The notes under the pieces are model-generated. The model ran no database searches. It was not told the DNA's origin and worked only from the letters and a program-made list of their open reading frames with translations. A DNA stretch of 33,943 nucleotides from CAZVWJ01 sp964631325 (GTDB taxonomy: Bacteria > T1Sed10-126): NCBI GenBank assembly GCA_964631325.1, contig CAZVWJ010000026.1, positions 1 through 33,943 of the forward strand, written 5' to 3'. Position 1 is the stretch's first letter. Every line of letters starts with the position of its first letter. Of this stretch, positions 23,231 through 31,535 are shown piece after piece. Made by a program: the position numbers and the translations under genes.

Positions 23231-23620
23231 ATGCTCTGGAAACTGTTTGCGCTGTTTTTCTTTGTTCCCCTGGTTGAATTGGCTGTTTTAATTAAACTTG
23301 GCCAATTAATTGGAGTTTTGTATACCATCTTGCTGGTGGTCATTACTGCCATTTTGGGAGCCGCACTTACAAAACAGCAGGGCCTGAAGGTCTGGTTCCG
23401 ATTGAAGGAAGAGCTGTCCCGGGGGGCTTTACCCGGTAATTCCCTGCTGGAAGCCCTGCTGATTTTTATAGGTGGAATCGTTCTTCTCACCCCAGGCCTG
23501 TTAACAGACTCAGTTGGTTTTTTCTTGCTCATTCCTGTTTCACGTCGGTTTACTCGAGAATTTATCAAGGATTGGTTGCGGAAAATGATACAGGGCAATT
23601 CCATTAAGTTTAAATCTTGA
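23231..23620 (+). CDS. fxsA: FxsA-family membrane protein
   Basis: 129 residues from MLWKLFALFF, with TGGAG about 9 bases upstream; a GTG 15 bases earlier is possible but overlaps that site. Helical segments plus FVPLVELAVLIKLGQLIG, TAILGAALTKQQGLKVW and the GGIVLLTPGLLTDSVGFFLLIP motif are the FxsA (formerly YtzA/suppressor of F exclusion) family signature. It is a polytopic inner-membrane protein of unclear biochemical role that lessens phage T7 exclusion by F plasmid in E. coli. Monocistronic here. Confidence 0.88.
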   Translation: MLWKLFALFFFVPLVELAVLIKLGQLIGVLYTILLVVITAILGAALTKQQGLKVWFRLKEELSRGALPGNSLLEALLIFIGGIVLLTPGLLTDSVGFFLLIPVSRRFTREFIKDWLRKMIQGNSIKFKS

Positions 23621-23660
23621 TTCTCTTCTCATTTTATTGATCTCCCCGAGATTGAGTTAA

Positions 23661-23691
23661 TTGACAGGCACAGCAGAATAATATATTCTGC
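23661..23691 (+). promoter_or_regulatory. consensus promoter overlapped by a palindrome
   Basis: TTGACA (23661-23666), 17-base spacer, TATTCT (23684-23689). The spacer and -10 are covered by a perfect palindromic hairpin GCAGAATA-ATA-TATTCTGC (23673-23691), which looks like an operator site for a dimeric regulator. It would transcribe the gene relic and possibly the sensor kinase downstream. Confidence 0.45.
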
Positions 23692-23777
23692 ATTTATCTC
23701 AATAAACCGGGTAGTTGAAAACCAATTTCAAAATTCAGCAAGTGGTTGAGTTTACTTCTGATTAGTGTTATTACTAG

Positions 23778-23994
23778 CCGGAGGTTAAAGAACAGCAGCT
23801 CTCCCTCCAATATCGGCAGGCCCGGGCGGCGTTAGATCGAGCGGAAAACTGGGAGGCTGAAAGATACAGCAAGCAAAAAAATCGTCCGGGCCCGGGTAGC
23901 TTTGAGTGAGGCCTTGAGTAAACACCAAATCATATCTTTCTCCGGTCGGGAAGGCTCAAACTATTCCCCGCCCCCGGATTTCCTTGAAAATTGA
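23778..23994 (+). pseudogene. frameshifted gene relic
   Basis: Forward reading gives a protein-like helical string EVKEQQLSLQYRQARAALD followed by RAENWEAERYSKQ. At an A7 run (about 23876-23882) the frame must shift to continue as KIVRARVALSEALSKHQIISF and end SPPPDFLEN with a TGA at 23992-23994; without the shift it stops at 23909. No start codon precedes it. I do not recognise the parent family. The remaining bases of the 23621-24044 interval show only the promoter-like site and no other gene. Confidence 0.4.
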
Positions 23995-24044
23995 AATAGT
24001 TCCAGGCAGGGGTCAGATTTTTTTAAGCCGGAAGATATTTTCTG

Positions 24045-26195
24045 GTGATTAAAAAATCTTCTTTGTCTAATAGTACCAAATATTTTTTTATGTCGGGACG
24101 ATTCTCCTTGGAAACAGGTAAACGTTCAGGAGCAATTTTAAGACTTTTTTTCTTCGTCGGTTTTTTAATTCTTTGGGCCTCTCTACCCCTAACTGCCCGC
24201 ACTCCTCCGCGTGAAATCGAAAAAATGCTGCCGTTAAAGGTGGGGATTTATCAGTACCAGCCCATCCTATACGAAAATGAGCAAAACCGGATTCGGGGAA
24301 TCTTTCCGGAGTTAGTAAATTACATTGCTCGCCGGGAGGGCTGGGAGATAGAATACTTCTCCGGAACCTGGCCCCGGGGTTTAAGCCGGCTGGAGAAGGG
24401 GAAAATTGATCTCATGCTGGGGATCGGTTATACAAAGGCCCGGGCCAAAAAATTCGCTTACAATAACCGTGCTTTCATCGCCGACTGGGCTCAGGTTTAT
24501 GTTCCAATTTCTTCCCGAATAGAAACTTTTGCTGACCTGGAGCACAAAAGAATTGGTGTTTTAAAGCGGGATATATTTTACGATGAGGGGCCGGAAGGAA
24601 TAAAAAATTTAATGGGCCGTTTTAATTATGATTGCACCTTTGTGGAGTATGATAATTACCGGATAATATTTAAGGATTTACTTGCGAAGGAAATTGATGC
24701 CGGAGTTTTTGGTCGGATGATTGGGCGCCGGCTTGATAAAGTCCTGGACCCCCGGAATAAAGTAAAAGCTGCTCCCATTACTTTTTCACCGTATTCTATG
24801 CTGGCTGCTTTCCCCCGGGGGAAAGAGGTTAATTCCTACCTGATAAGTCGGATCGATTACTGGCTCGAAAAGTTAAAAGAAAAACCGAACTCTACGTACA
24901 CGGAAATTTTGCACAAGTACCTTGGAGAAGAAAAATCACCCTCTGAATTCCCCGAGTGGGTCTGGTATTCATTTGGAGGATTGGTGGTTTTGCTGGTGTT
25001 ATTATTGGTTGGAACATATGTATTGCGCCGGCAGGTTAATACTAAAACGGCTGAAATTCGAACGGTCAACCGCTCGCTTCAATTAATCAACGCCTGTAAC
25101 CAGATGCTGATCAGGGCCAGCAGTGAAGAACAACTTTACCGAGATATCTGTGAGATTATCGTTGAAAATGCAGGTTATCGGATGGCCTGGGTTGGCATAC
25201 TTGACGAAGGTCAACTGAGCGAGGCAGCAAGCGAGGGAACAGTAAAGGGTTATCTGGATGAAATTACTTTCAGGACAGATCAGGCCGGGGAAAATTCCGA
25301 CCCGGTAATCAAGGCTATTGAAACCAATACAATTCAGATCTGCGATGATATCGAGTCACTCGCGCCCAGTGTCAACTGGCGCCGATCTGCCCTGGACCGC
25401 AATTATGCGGTTTCTATCACTCTTCCCCTGGCGCCCGGGGATGAAGTGAATGGAGTTTTGAACATATACTCAGCCCGGCCTGAGTCATTCAGCCGGGAGG
25501 AAAAAGAGCTTCTCCAGGATTTGGCCGCTGATGTATCTTTTGGAATCAGGGTTCTGCGAACCCGGCGCCAGAGACAGAAATCTTTAGAAGAGAAAGAAAT
25601 TTTATTGCGGGAAGTTCATCACCGGGTTAAAAATAATCTTTTTACCATTACCAGTTTGCTTGAAATGCAGCAGGCAGAGGCGGAAAACGAGGAAATTTGT
25701 GCGGCCCTGCAGAGTGCAATTGACCGGATTCATTCAATGGCGGTTTTACATCAGAAAATTTATGCCGGGATTGATTTACAGGAAGTTAAGGCGGGTGAAT
25801 ATTTAAAAGAATTGATTGAAGAGTTAGTGGAGACTCATTCGAAAGAGGGCAAAGCTCCGGGATTGAATTTTGAATTTGATGTAGAAAAGGTTGAATTTGA
25901 TGACTTGATTCCGCTTGGCCTGGTTGTGACTGAACTGGTTGCCAATTCCCTGGAACATGGGTTAGTCGGTGAAAAACGCGGAAAGGTGAGTGTGAAATTT
26001 ATTGAGGGGGGAGAACAATACCAGCTATGTATTCAACATACCGGGGAAGGGCTTTCGCCTGATTTTGAATTCGAACAGGATTCAGGCCTGGGTTTGCGGC
26101 TTGTTAAGAAGATTATTAGTACACAACTGGGTGGGGAATTAATTTTAAAAATCGGTGAGCCGGCTAAATTTACTATAACCTGGCCTGTAGGCTAA
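24045..26195 (+). CDS. hybrid sensor histidine kinase: SBP_bac_3 - TM - GAF - HisKA_2 - HATPase
   Basis: 716 residues from a GTG (an ATG 15 codons later is an alternative). An N-terminal hydrophobic segment (about 29-50) leads into a periplasmic amino-acid-binding type domain (about 62-292; LKVGIYQYQPILYENEQNRI, RLEKGKIDLMLGIGYT). TM at about 305-330, then GAF (about 345-510). The kinase core is HisKA_2: REVHHRVKNNLFTITSLLEMQQ with phospho-acceptor His in HRVKN (His526), N-box VTELVANSLEH and G-box SGLGLRLVKKI. This class (LytS/HWE-like) usually works with response regulators encoded elsewhere; none is adjacent. The fused periplasmic domain suggests it senses a small solute such as an amino acid. 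Confidence 0.9.
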   Translation: MIKKSSLSNSTKYFFMSGRFSLETGKRSGAILRLFFFVGFLILWASLPLTARTPPREIEKMLPLKVGIYQYQPILYENEQNRIRGIFPELVNYIARREGWEIEYFSGTWPRGLSRLEKGKIDLMLGIGYTKARAKKFAYNNRAFIADWAQVYVPISSRIETFADLEHKRIGVLKRDIFYDEGPEGIKNLMGRFNYDCTFVEYDNYRIIFKDLLAKEIDAGVFGRMIGRRLDKVLDPRNKVKAAPITFSPYSMLAAFPRGKEVNSYLISRIDYWLEKLKEKPNSTYTEILHKYLGEEKSPSEFPEWVWYSFGGLVVLLVLLLVGTYVLRRQVNTKTAEIRTVNRSLQLINACNQMLIRASSEEQLYRDICEIIVENAGYRMAWVGILDEGQLSEAASEGTVKGYLDEITFRTDQAGENSDPVIKAIETNTIQICDDIESLAPSVNWRRSALDRNYAVSITLPLAPGDEVNGVLNIYSARPESFSREEKELLQDLAADVSFGIRVLRTRRQRQKSLEEKEILLREVHHRVKNNLFTITSLLEMQQAEAENEEICAALQSAIDRIHSMAVLHQKIYAGIDLQEVKAGEYLKELIEELVETHSKEGKAPGLNFEFDVEKVEFDDLIPLGLVVTELVANSLEHGLVGEKRGKVSVKFIEGGEQYQLCIQHTGEGLSPDFEFEQDSGLGLRLVKKIISTQLGGELILKIGEPAKFTITWPVG

Positions 26196-26201
26196 AACCA
26201 A

Positions 26202-26230
26202 TCAGAGTTTTCTGAGCACATACTTTTTTT
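26202..26230 (+). terminator. weak terminator-like hairpin after the kinase
   Basis: TCAGA-GTTT-TCTGA stem (26202-26215) with a T7 run at 26224-26230. The short stem and the 8-base gap before the T run make it a poor intrinsic terminator. The remaining interval to 26418 holds no gene; no known riboswitch fold was recognised in it. Confidence 0.3.
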
Positions 26231-26418
26231 CCGGGAGGATTTGTAATTTACCGGGGTAAGGATATTCTCAAAACCTGATTTTTATGATACATTTTTAACC
26301 TTATCAAGCATAAAAATCTGGAGCATATCCTGTTATGACGAATAATACGTAACTAAGTCCGGCTTAGTATTTAGGCTGGAGCACCGTCGCCCGGTAAGAA
26401 AATTATGGAGGTGTTCTG

Positions 26419-26730
26419 ATGGAATTTGCACGTGTTGTAGGTAATGTGGTTGCAACTCGTAAAGAAGAAAAAGTTCGCGGACGCAAATTTATGGTCCTAC
26501 AGCCGGTAAACCTCGATCTGGAACCTAATGGAAGTGTCCAGGTTGGTGTCGATGCGGTTGGCGCCGGTGAGGGTGAACTGGTTTTGTTTGCTACCGGAAG
26601 CACCGCCCGACAAACTCATCTAACTGAAAATCGACCGACTGATTGTGTGATAATGGCAATTGTTGATCAAGTGGAAAAGGATGACAGAATCGTTTACGAT
26701 AAGTCCGAAGAGGAAGCGGCGGGCGAATGA
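26419..26730 (+). CDS. EutN/CcmL microcompartment vertex protein 1
   Basis: 103 residues with TATGGAGGTG six bases before the ATG. A canonical EutN_CcmL domain: ARVVGNVVATRKEEKVRGRKFMVLQP at the start, VGVDAVGAGEGELVLFATGSTAR in the middle, and CVIMAIVDQVE at the end. The family forms pentamers that cap the vertices of bacterial microcompartment shells. It is followed by two more copies in tight overlap (ATGA), giving a three-gene vertex-protein operon. It is the best conserved of the three. Confidence 0.93.
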   Translation: MEFARVVGNVVATRKEEKVRGRKFMVLQPVNLDLEPNGSVQVGVDAVGAGEGELVLFATGSTARQTHLTENRPTDCVIMAIVDQVEKDDRIVYDKSEEEAAGE

Positions 26731-27002
26731 AACCGGGACGGGTTATCGGCCGGGTTGTCTGTACTCAAAAATATCCTGATTTCAAGGGAGAACGTTTATT
26801 ACTGGTTCAACCAACCGACTGGCGGAAAAATGATCTCGGGGATCCCATTGTATGTACTGACGCCGTAGGAGCCGGAGCGGAAGAATTTATTTTTTACGTG
26901 GAGTCCCGGGAGGCGGGAGTCGCCCAGGGTGAAAAGCTTCCACCAAGCGATGCTGGTATCTGTGGAATTATTGACGGCGTAGATTTGGAGGATGAAGCAT
27001 GA
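26727..27002 (+). CDS. EutN/CcmL microcompartment vertex protein 2
   Basis: 91 residues. GRVIGRVVCTQKYPDFKGERLLLVQP and CTDAVGAGAEEFIFYVESREAG align with the first copy; the small Gly/Ser-Arg stretch near position 70 has changed (ESREAGVAQGE in place of GSSAR). Ends with GICGIIDGVD, the usual last strand. Overlaps both neighbours by 4 bp. As a different pentamer subunit it could occupy other vertices or form a mixed complex. Confidence 0.92.
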   Translation: MKPGRVIGRVVCTQKYPDFKGERLLLVQPTDWRKNDLGDPIVCTDAVGAGAEEFIFYVESREAGVAQGEKLPPSDAGICGIIDGVDLEDEA

Positions 27003-27304
27003 AAATAGGCCGGGTTGTCGGTTGTACCTGGGCAACTCAGCGCCACGATAGCCTTAAGCCCCTTAGAATGTTACTGGTTAAAGAATACGATCCGATCCGG
27101 GATGAATTTTCCGGTGTCCCTTACATGTGCCTGGATAAAAATATTAACGCCGGAATGGGGGACCGGGTTTTAATGGTTGATGACGGTGGGCCCAGCCGGA
27201 TGATTCTTGACGATGACATGGCCCCCGTCCGAGGGTTTGTGGTTGGAATAGTTGATGATATTCATATCAATTCAGCCTACCAGGAGGAACTCTCCGGGAG
27301 TTAG
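26999..27304 (+). CDS. EutN/CcmL-like protein 3, divergent
   Basis: 101 residues. Keeps the first strand (KIGRVVGCTWATQRHDSLKPLRMLLV) and the last (GFVVGIVDDIH), but the middle reads CLDKNINAGMGDRVLMVDDGGPSR, with the family 'D.vGAG.GE.V' loop enlarged. It is the most divergent of the three and may have a specialised position, possibly as a lid or alternative pore. The next gene, folC, starts 9 bp after its stop with no sign of its own promoter, so it may be co-transcribed. Confidence 0.85.
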   Translation: MKIGRVVGCTWATQRHDSLKPLRMLLVKEYDPIRDEFSGVPYMCLDKNINAGMGDRVLMVDDGGPSRMILDDDMAPVRGFVVGIVDDIHINSAYQEELSGS

Positions 27305-27312
27305 GTTTAATT

Positions 27313-28503
27313 TTGACGAAAGCTGACTCTACCGAAATTAATCCTCCTGTGCTTGAGAAACTTCGGCAGCGCCTCCGGGAAAGACCGGTTCGGCAATCCC
27401 TTGCTCCGGTAAAAAAATATCTTGCCCGCAATGTTTCTCTTTCTCCTGAGACAACCGTCGTCCAGGTCGTGGGAAGCAATGGGAAGGGCAGTACAATCCA
27501 TTTTCTCGAACAAATTTTACTTTCCCTGGCTCAGACTACCGTTGCTTATACGTCTCCGCATCTGGTTAAAATAGGGGAAAGAATACGATTTAATGGAAAA
27601 CCTCTGAAGACTGAAAAGTTTGCTTCTTACTTACAGGAAATAATCGCCGGCTCTGAATTTGAGTTAACTCCCTTTGAGCAAATGTTTCTCGTTGCCACCC
27701 GGCTTGCGGTTGCCCGAAAGGTAGAATTTTTACTGCTCGAAGCGGGAATGGGTGGGCGATGGGATGCTACCAGTGCCCTACCGGCAAATTGGACTATTTG
27801 CACGGGTGTTGAGCTGGAGCACACGGATTTTTTAGGAGAGACGAGGGAAGAAATTTTAATTGAAAAATTAGCCCAGGTCCCTGAATCTTCAGGTTTAATT
27901 GTTCCTGATTTCCCTGATGATTTGCAAAAAATAGTTGAAACTGAAGTTCGTAATAAAAATCTGAATTTGGAGCGGGTTGAGTCTGAGGATAAATTCCCCC
28001 GTTCGCTGCAGAGGCTGACGCTCAGGCTGGCACAAAAAATATTGCCAGAAATGAGTAAAACTTCTCTAAAAAAGGAAATTTTTAAGACTGATTTACCACC
28101 CGGACGTCAGAGTTTATGTGAGTATAAAAATACTAAAATCCTGCTTGATGTGGGGCATACCCCTGCTGCGGTGAAAGCCCTTTTTAATACTTTATCGGAG
28201 AGAGAAGAAATACGAGGTTGGACTATGGTTTATGGAAGCCTGGTTGGAAAGAATATAAACGAAATCCTGAAAATTGTTAGGGATAATTTTTCAGCTAAAA
28301 ATTTGTTTTTTACTGAACCGCCTTCGCCGCGGGCAGCCTCAGTGAAAGCTCTACAGAAAAATTGGCCGGGCGAGAAAATTTCCTCCTGCCGGGTGGAAGA
28401 TGTTGAAACCGGGGTGATTGAACAGGTTGATGAGAATGAGGGGATAATAATTACCGGTTCATTCAAACTTGTTGGATGGTTTTACAAGAATTGGGATTTG
28501 TAA
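27313..28503 (+). CDS. folC: folylpolyglutamate synthase / dihydrofolate synthase
   Basis: 396 residues from a TTG start, no strong ribosome site, so translation may depend on coupling to the upstream gene. Mur-ligase fold: ATP-binding P-loop VVGSNGKGST at about 51-60, TSPHLVKIGERIRFNGKPL, EAGMGGRWDATSAL and GVELEHTDFLG with the metal-binding His, and C-terminal LLDVGHTPAAVKAL, which corresponds to the FolC 'LDGAHNP' motif (here DVGHTP, a mild departure). It attaches glutamate to dihydropteroate or folates in the cytoplasm. Slightly shorter than the typical 420-430 residues. Confidence 0.88.
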   Translation: MTKADSTEINPPVLEKLRQRLRERPVRQSLAPVKKYLARNVSLSPETTVVQVVGSNGKGSTIHFLEQILLSLAQTTVAYTSPHLVKIGERIRFNGKPLKTEKFASYLQEIIAGSEFELTPFEQMFLVATRLAVARKVEFLLLEAGMGGRWDATSALPANWTICTGVELEHTDFLGETREEILIEKLAQVPESSGLIVPDFPDDLQKIVETEVRNKNLNLERVESEDKFPRSLQRLTLRLAQKILPEMSKTSLKKEIFKTDLPPGRQSLCEYKNTKILLDVGHTPAAVKALFNTLSEREEIRGWTMVYGSLVGKNINEILKIVRDNFSAKNLFFTEPPSPRAASVKALQKNWPGEKISSCRVEDVETGVIEQVDENEGIIITGSFKLVGWFYKNWDL

Positions 28504-29936
28504 ACAAAAAGCATGTGTTGATGTTTATCATCACCATTTTTTTACTCCTGTTTTTTCTGTCGGTAAGCCGTGGATTTGCTCCCCGCATGCGTCAGTTGAT
28601 TCTTAAAAGGAAATACAAGGCTGCGCGAGCTCAATTGGGTGAACTTTCTCCTTCCAGGGAAAAGTTATTTTTACGAGCTTATCTTAATTTTAAACAGAAT
28701 AATTATTTCAGGGCCCGGAAGTATTTTTCCCGGGTGGTCGATCGCTATCCGGACAGCGTTCGCGCTTTGGATTCCCTTTATTACCTTGATAGGTTTAACC
28801 TTTATCCCGAGGTTAGGCTTAATTCCCCCCCGGTGATTAAAGTTCTCCTGGACCGGGCAAAAAGTTTTGAAGGTAAAGTTTTGGCTTCCTATAAGGTGCA
28901 AAAAGAAAATAACAAAAACTTATTTGCCCTGGAAAAAGGGGATTCCTGGCGAGTTAAACGGATGAATGGAAAACTTGAATTTAGTGCTGCGGGAAAAGAA
29001 GTTTATGGCAAAAAAATTCGGCTTGAAGTGCGATCTGAAAAATCGACTGAAGGCTCATTTTTCTACGATAATTCTACTTACCGGGGAGAAATTGAATTAA
29101 GTCTTGCTGACAATAAGATAATTTTGGTCAATAAATTATCGCTGAACAAGTATTTGTATGGTGTAATAAAAAAGGAAATCGCACCTGGATGGCCTCTTGA
29201 AACTGTAAAAGCCCAGGCGGTGGCTTCACGTTCCTTTGCACTTTATAACGTACGGAGAAACAAAGAAAAATCTTTTGATCTTGGAGCCGATCATTTTTCC
29301 CAGTTGTACGGGGGAAGGGCGGCTGAAACCTCGAAATCACGGCAAGCTGTGGAATTAACAAAAGGAGAGGTCCTGACTTTTAAAGGGAAGGTTGTTCCGG
29401 CATATTTCCACTCTAATTCCGGGGGGCATATTGAATCCGGCGAGAAAATTTGGGCTGGAGATGGTTTGGGATTTATCAAAGCTCATGCTGATACCTGGAG
29501 TGAAAATACTCAGCATTCAACCTGGGATATTTCTCTGCAAATTGATAAGGTAAAAAACTGTCTCGCTAAAATAGGCACGCGGAAGCCCGCTTCCCACCCG
29601 CGTCTGGCCGTTAAATCAGCTTTACCCTCCGGTCGGGCTCTGACACTTGACTATGTCACCCCCCGGGGAAGTTATGTTACTGTTCCGGCGGATGAGTTTC
29701 GTAAGACGTTGGGTACAGAAAAAATACGTAGTAACTGGATTGTTGAGATTAAAAGAGAAGGCTCCCGGCTGTTTTTTAAAGGGAAAGGATGGGGGCACGG
29801 AGTCGGGATGTCCCAGTGGGGAGCTTATGAGATGGGTCGGGTGGGGCTTGATTATCGTAGTATTTTGAATTTTTACTATTCACGCGCTAAATTGTCGGAA
29901 AATTATGGTCCGGCCGGTTCAACAGTTAGGTTTTAA
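28476..29936 (+). CDS. SpoIID/LytB-domain protein
   Basis: 486 residues from an ATG that lies inside the end of folC (28-bp overlap); a GTG at 28515 or ATG at 28521, just before the membrane segment, are also possible. Membrane anchor at about 15-32, a short TPR-like pair of helices (KYKAARAQLGELSPSREKLF..., FRARKYFSRVVDRYPDS), then the SpoIID domain: KKEIAPGWPLETVKAQAVASRSFAL with the catalytic-type Glu, FHSNSGGHIESGEKIW, and KGWGHGVGMSQWGAYEMG near the end. SpoIID-type proteins are lytic transglycosylases; in Firmicutes they act in engulfment, but the same domain (LytB, CwlB-modifier) occurs in non-spore formers, so sporulation is not proven by this gene. Confidence 0.88.
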   Translation: MVLQELGFVNKKHVLMFIITIFLLLFFLSVSRGFAPRMRQLILKRKYKAARAQLGELSPSREKLFLRAYLNFKQNNYFRARKYFSRVVDRYPDSVRALDSLYYLDRFNLYPEVRLNSPPVIKVLLDRAKSFEGKVLASYKVQKENNKNLFALEKGDSWRVKRMNGKLEFSAAGKEVYGKKIRLEVRSEKSTEGSFFYDNSTYRGEIELSLADNKIILVNKLSLNKYLYGVIKKEIAPGWPLETVKAQAVASRSFALYNVRRNKEKSFDLGADHFSQLYGGRAAETSKSRQAVELTKGEVLTFKGKVVPAYFHSNSGGHIESGEKIWAGDGLGFIKAHADTWSENTQHSTWDISLQIDKVKNCLAKIGTRKPASHPRLAVKSALPSGRALTLDYVTPRGSYVTVPADEFRKTLGTEKIRSNWIVEIKREGSRLFFKGKGWGHGVGMSQWGAYEMGRVGLDYRSILNFYYSRAKLSENYGPAGSTVRF

Positions 29937-30098
29937 TCCATATTCAGAACCTCAAGATGATTTTTTCCTCTTGACGGGGGAAAACACAGATGGGGGTGAA
30001 GAGAGGTTTTAACGCGTACGCGTCACAGGCCCTTTTTAACCAGGGGAGAGGAGATTTGTTTTAAGGTTCTGTCCATATTTTAGAACAGGGAGTCAGAT
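29937..30098. other. intergenic, with a 12-bp perfect palindrome
   Basis: ACGCGTACGCGT at 30012-30023 is self-complementary, a size fitting a protein site. An imperfect pair GTTCT...AGAAC brackets 30067-30085 just before der. No gene or good promoter seen. Confidence 0.35.
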
Positions 30099-31427
30099 AT
30101 GAGTTCACTTAAATCCGGACAACAGGTGCTGGTTCCTATCGTGGGTCGGCCGAATGTAGGTAAATCAACCCTTTTTAATCGATTAATTGGTGAAGAACGG
30201 GCTCTTACCGGGAGTCAGCCCGGGGTTACCCGGGACCGGTTGGCTAAAACTATGCACTGGGACGATAAGGTCATCACCCTTGTTGATACAGCCGGTTATC
30301 AGCCTGAGCATCCTGCCCCTGCGCCGGAATTTGTCCTTGAACAAGTTAAAATAATGATTGAAGAGGGTGAATTGATCCTCTTCGTTCTTGATGGTCGGGA
30401 GGAGATTACCCAACTGGACAGGAGAATTATCGAGAAGTTACGTCCCGTTTCCAACCAGGTGGTGGCTGTCATTAATAAGATAGATCCGGGTAATGATCTT
30501 CAATTGGCCCTGACTGACTATTACAGTCTTGGTTTTAAAAATTTGATTCCCGTTTCAGCACAACATAAGCGTAATCTTTCTCCACTCCGGAAAAAAATAG
30601 TTGAACTGGCCCCGGCCCGGGAACCAATTTCGGATGAAGAAGAAATCAAACTATCCTTAATCGGTCGGCCGAACGTAGGCAAATCGACTCTGTTTAACGA
30701 GATTGTCGGCTATGACAGGACCATGGTAAGCGATACTCCGGGCACAACGCGGGACGTAGTGGACATTTCATTTAAGATCGAGGATCAGAGATTTCACCTG
30801 ACCGACACAGTGGGAATCAGGAGAAAATCAAATATCGACGAGGAGCTGGAAACCATAGCGGTGATGCGGAGCCTCAAAGCAATTGATTTCTGTGATATCG
30901 CCTGCTTGATGCTGGACTGGAACCAGCGGGTCACTAAACAGGATCAGCGACTGGCCGGTCTAATTCTTGATCGTTATCGTGGCTGTTTACTCCTGGTAAA
31001 CAAGGCGGATCAGCCTGATGAGGACAATGAACATCGGTGGATAGAGCATATAAATGAAAGATTACATTTTTTAAAATATGCTCCGGTGATTTTTACCAGT
31101 GGTTTGCAGCGCCGCAGCCTGACAAATATATTTTCATCTGCCCGAGCTATATATCGTCAGTTGACCCGGTGGGTTCCCGAAGAAGAGTTACATAATTCGT
31201 TTCTGGATTTAAAACCTAAAATTTCCTGGCCCTCCAGCGGCACTCACGAGGTTATCCTTAAACAGATTCGCCAGCTTGACGTTAATCCGCCAACTTTCGA
31301 AATAGAAGCCAATCAGCCCCGGCAGCTTCGCCAGCAAGATTTACGGCATTTGCGTCAGTTGCTCAGAAAGCAGCTTGAACTTTACTGGGTTCCTCTTAAG
31401 TTAAAACTGGTTGAAGAGTTTGATTAG
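30099..31427 (+). CDS. der: ribosome assembly GTPase Der (EngA)
   Basis: 442 residues, standard length, with CAGGGAG 7 bases before the ATG. Two tandem GTPase domains: first P-loop GRPNVGKST at about 14-22 with LVDTAGY and NKID; second GRPNVGKST at about 190 with DTPGTTRD, TDTVGIRRK and NKAD. A C-terminal KH-like domain (PTFEIEANQPRQLRQQDL) follows. Der is essential for 50S maturation. It heads the der-plsY-gpsA group. Confidence 0.97.
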   Translation: MSSLKSGQQVLVPIVGRPNVGKSTLFNRLIGEERALTGSQPGVTRDRLAKTMHWDDKVITLVDTAGYQPEHPAPAPEFVLEQVKIMIEEGELILFVLDGREEITQLDRRIIEKLRPVSNQVVAVINKIDPGNDLQLALTDYYSLGFKNLIPVSAQHKRNLSPLRKKIVELAPAREPISDEEEIKLSLIGRPNVGKSTLFNEIVGYDRTMVSDTPGTTRDVVDISFKIEDQRFHLTDTVGIRRKSNIDEELETIAVMRSLKAIDFCDIACLMLDWNQRVTKQDQRLAGLILDRYRGCLLLVNKADQPDEDNEHRWIEHINERLHFLKYAPVIFTSGLQRRSLTNIFSSARAIYRQLTRWVPEEELHNSFLDLKPKISWPSSGTHEVILKQIRQLDVNPPTFEIEANQPRQLRQQDLRHLRQLLRKQLELYWVPLKLKLVEEFD

Positions 31428-31535
31428 AAAACAAATTAAACATACAATGAGTTTAATTACACACCTATCCTCTCTCCCCCGGTGGAAGAGAGTTAAAAAG
31501 GGGGAAAAGATTAGGTGAGTAGTTACCAATGAGTT

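Noticed and set aside
31471..31510. Terminator after der
   Set aside because: CTCTC/GAGAG arms are weak and there is no T run on either strand in the right place.
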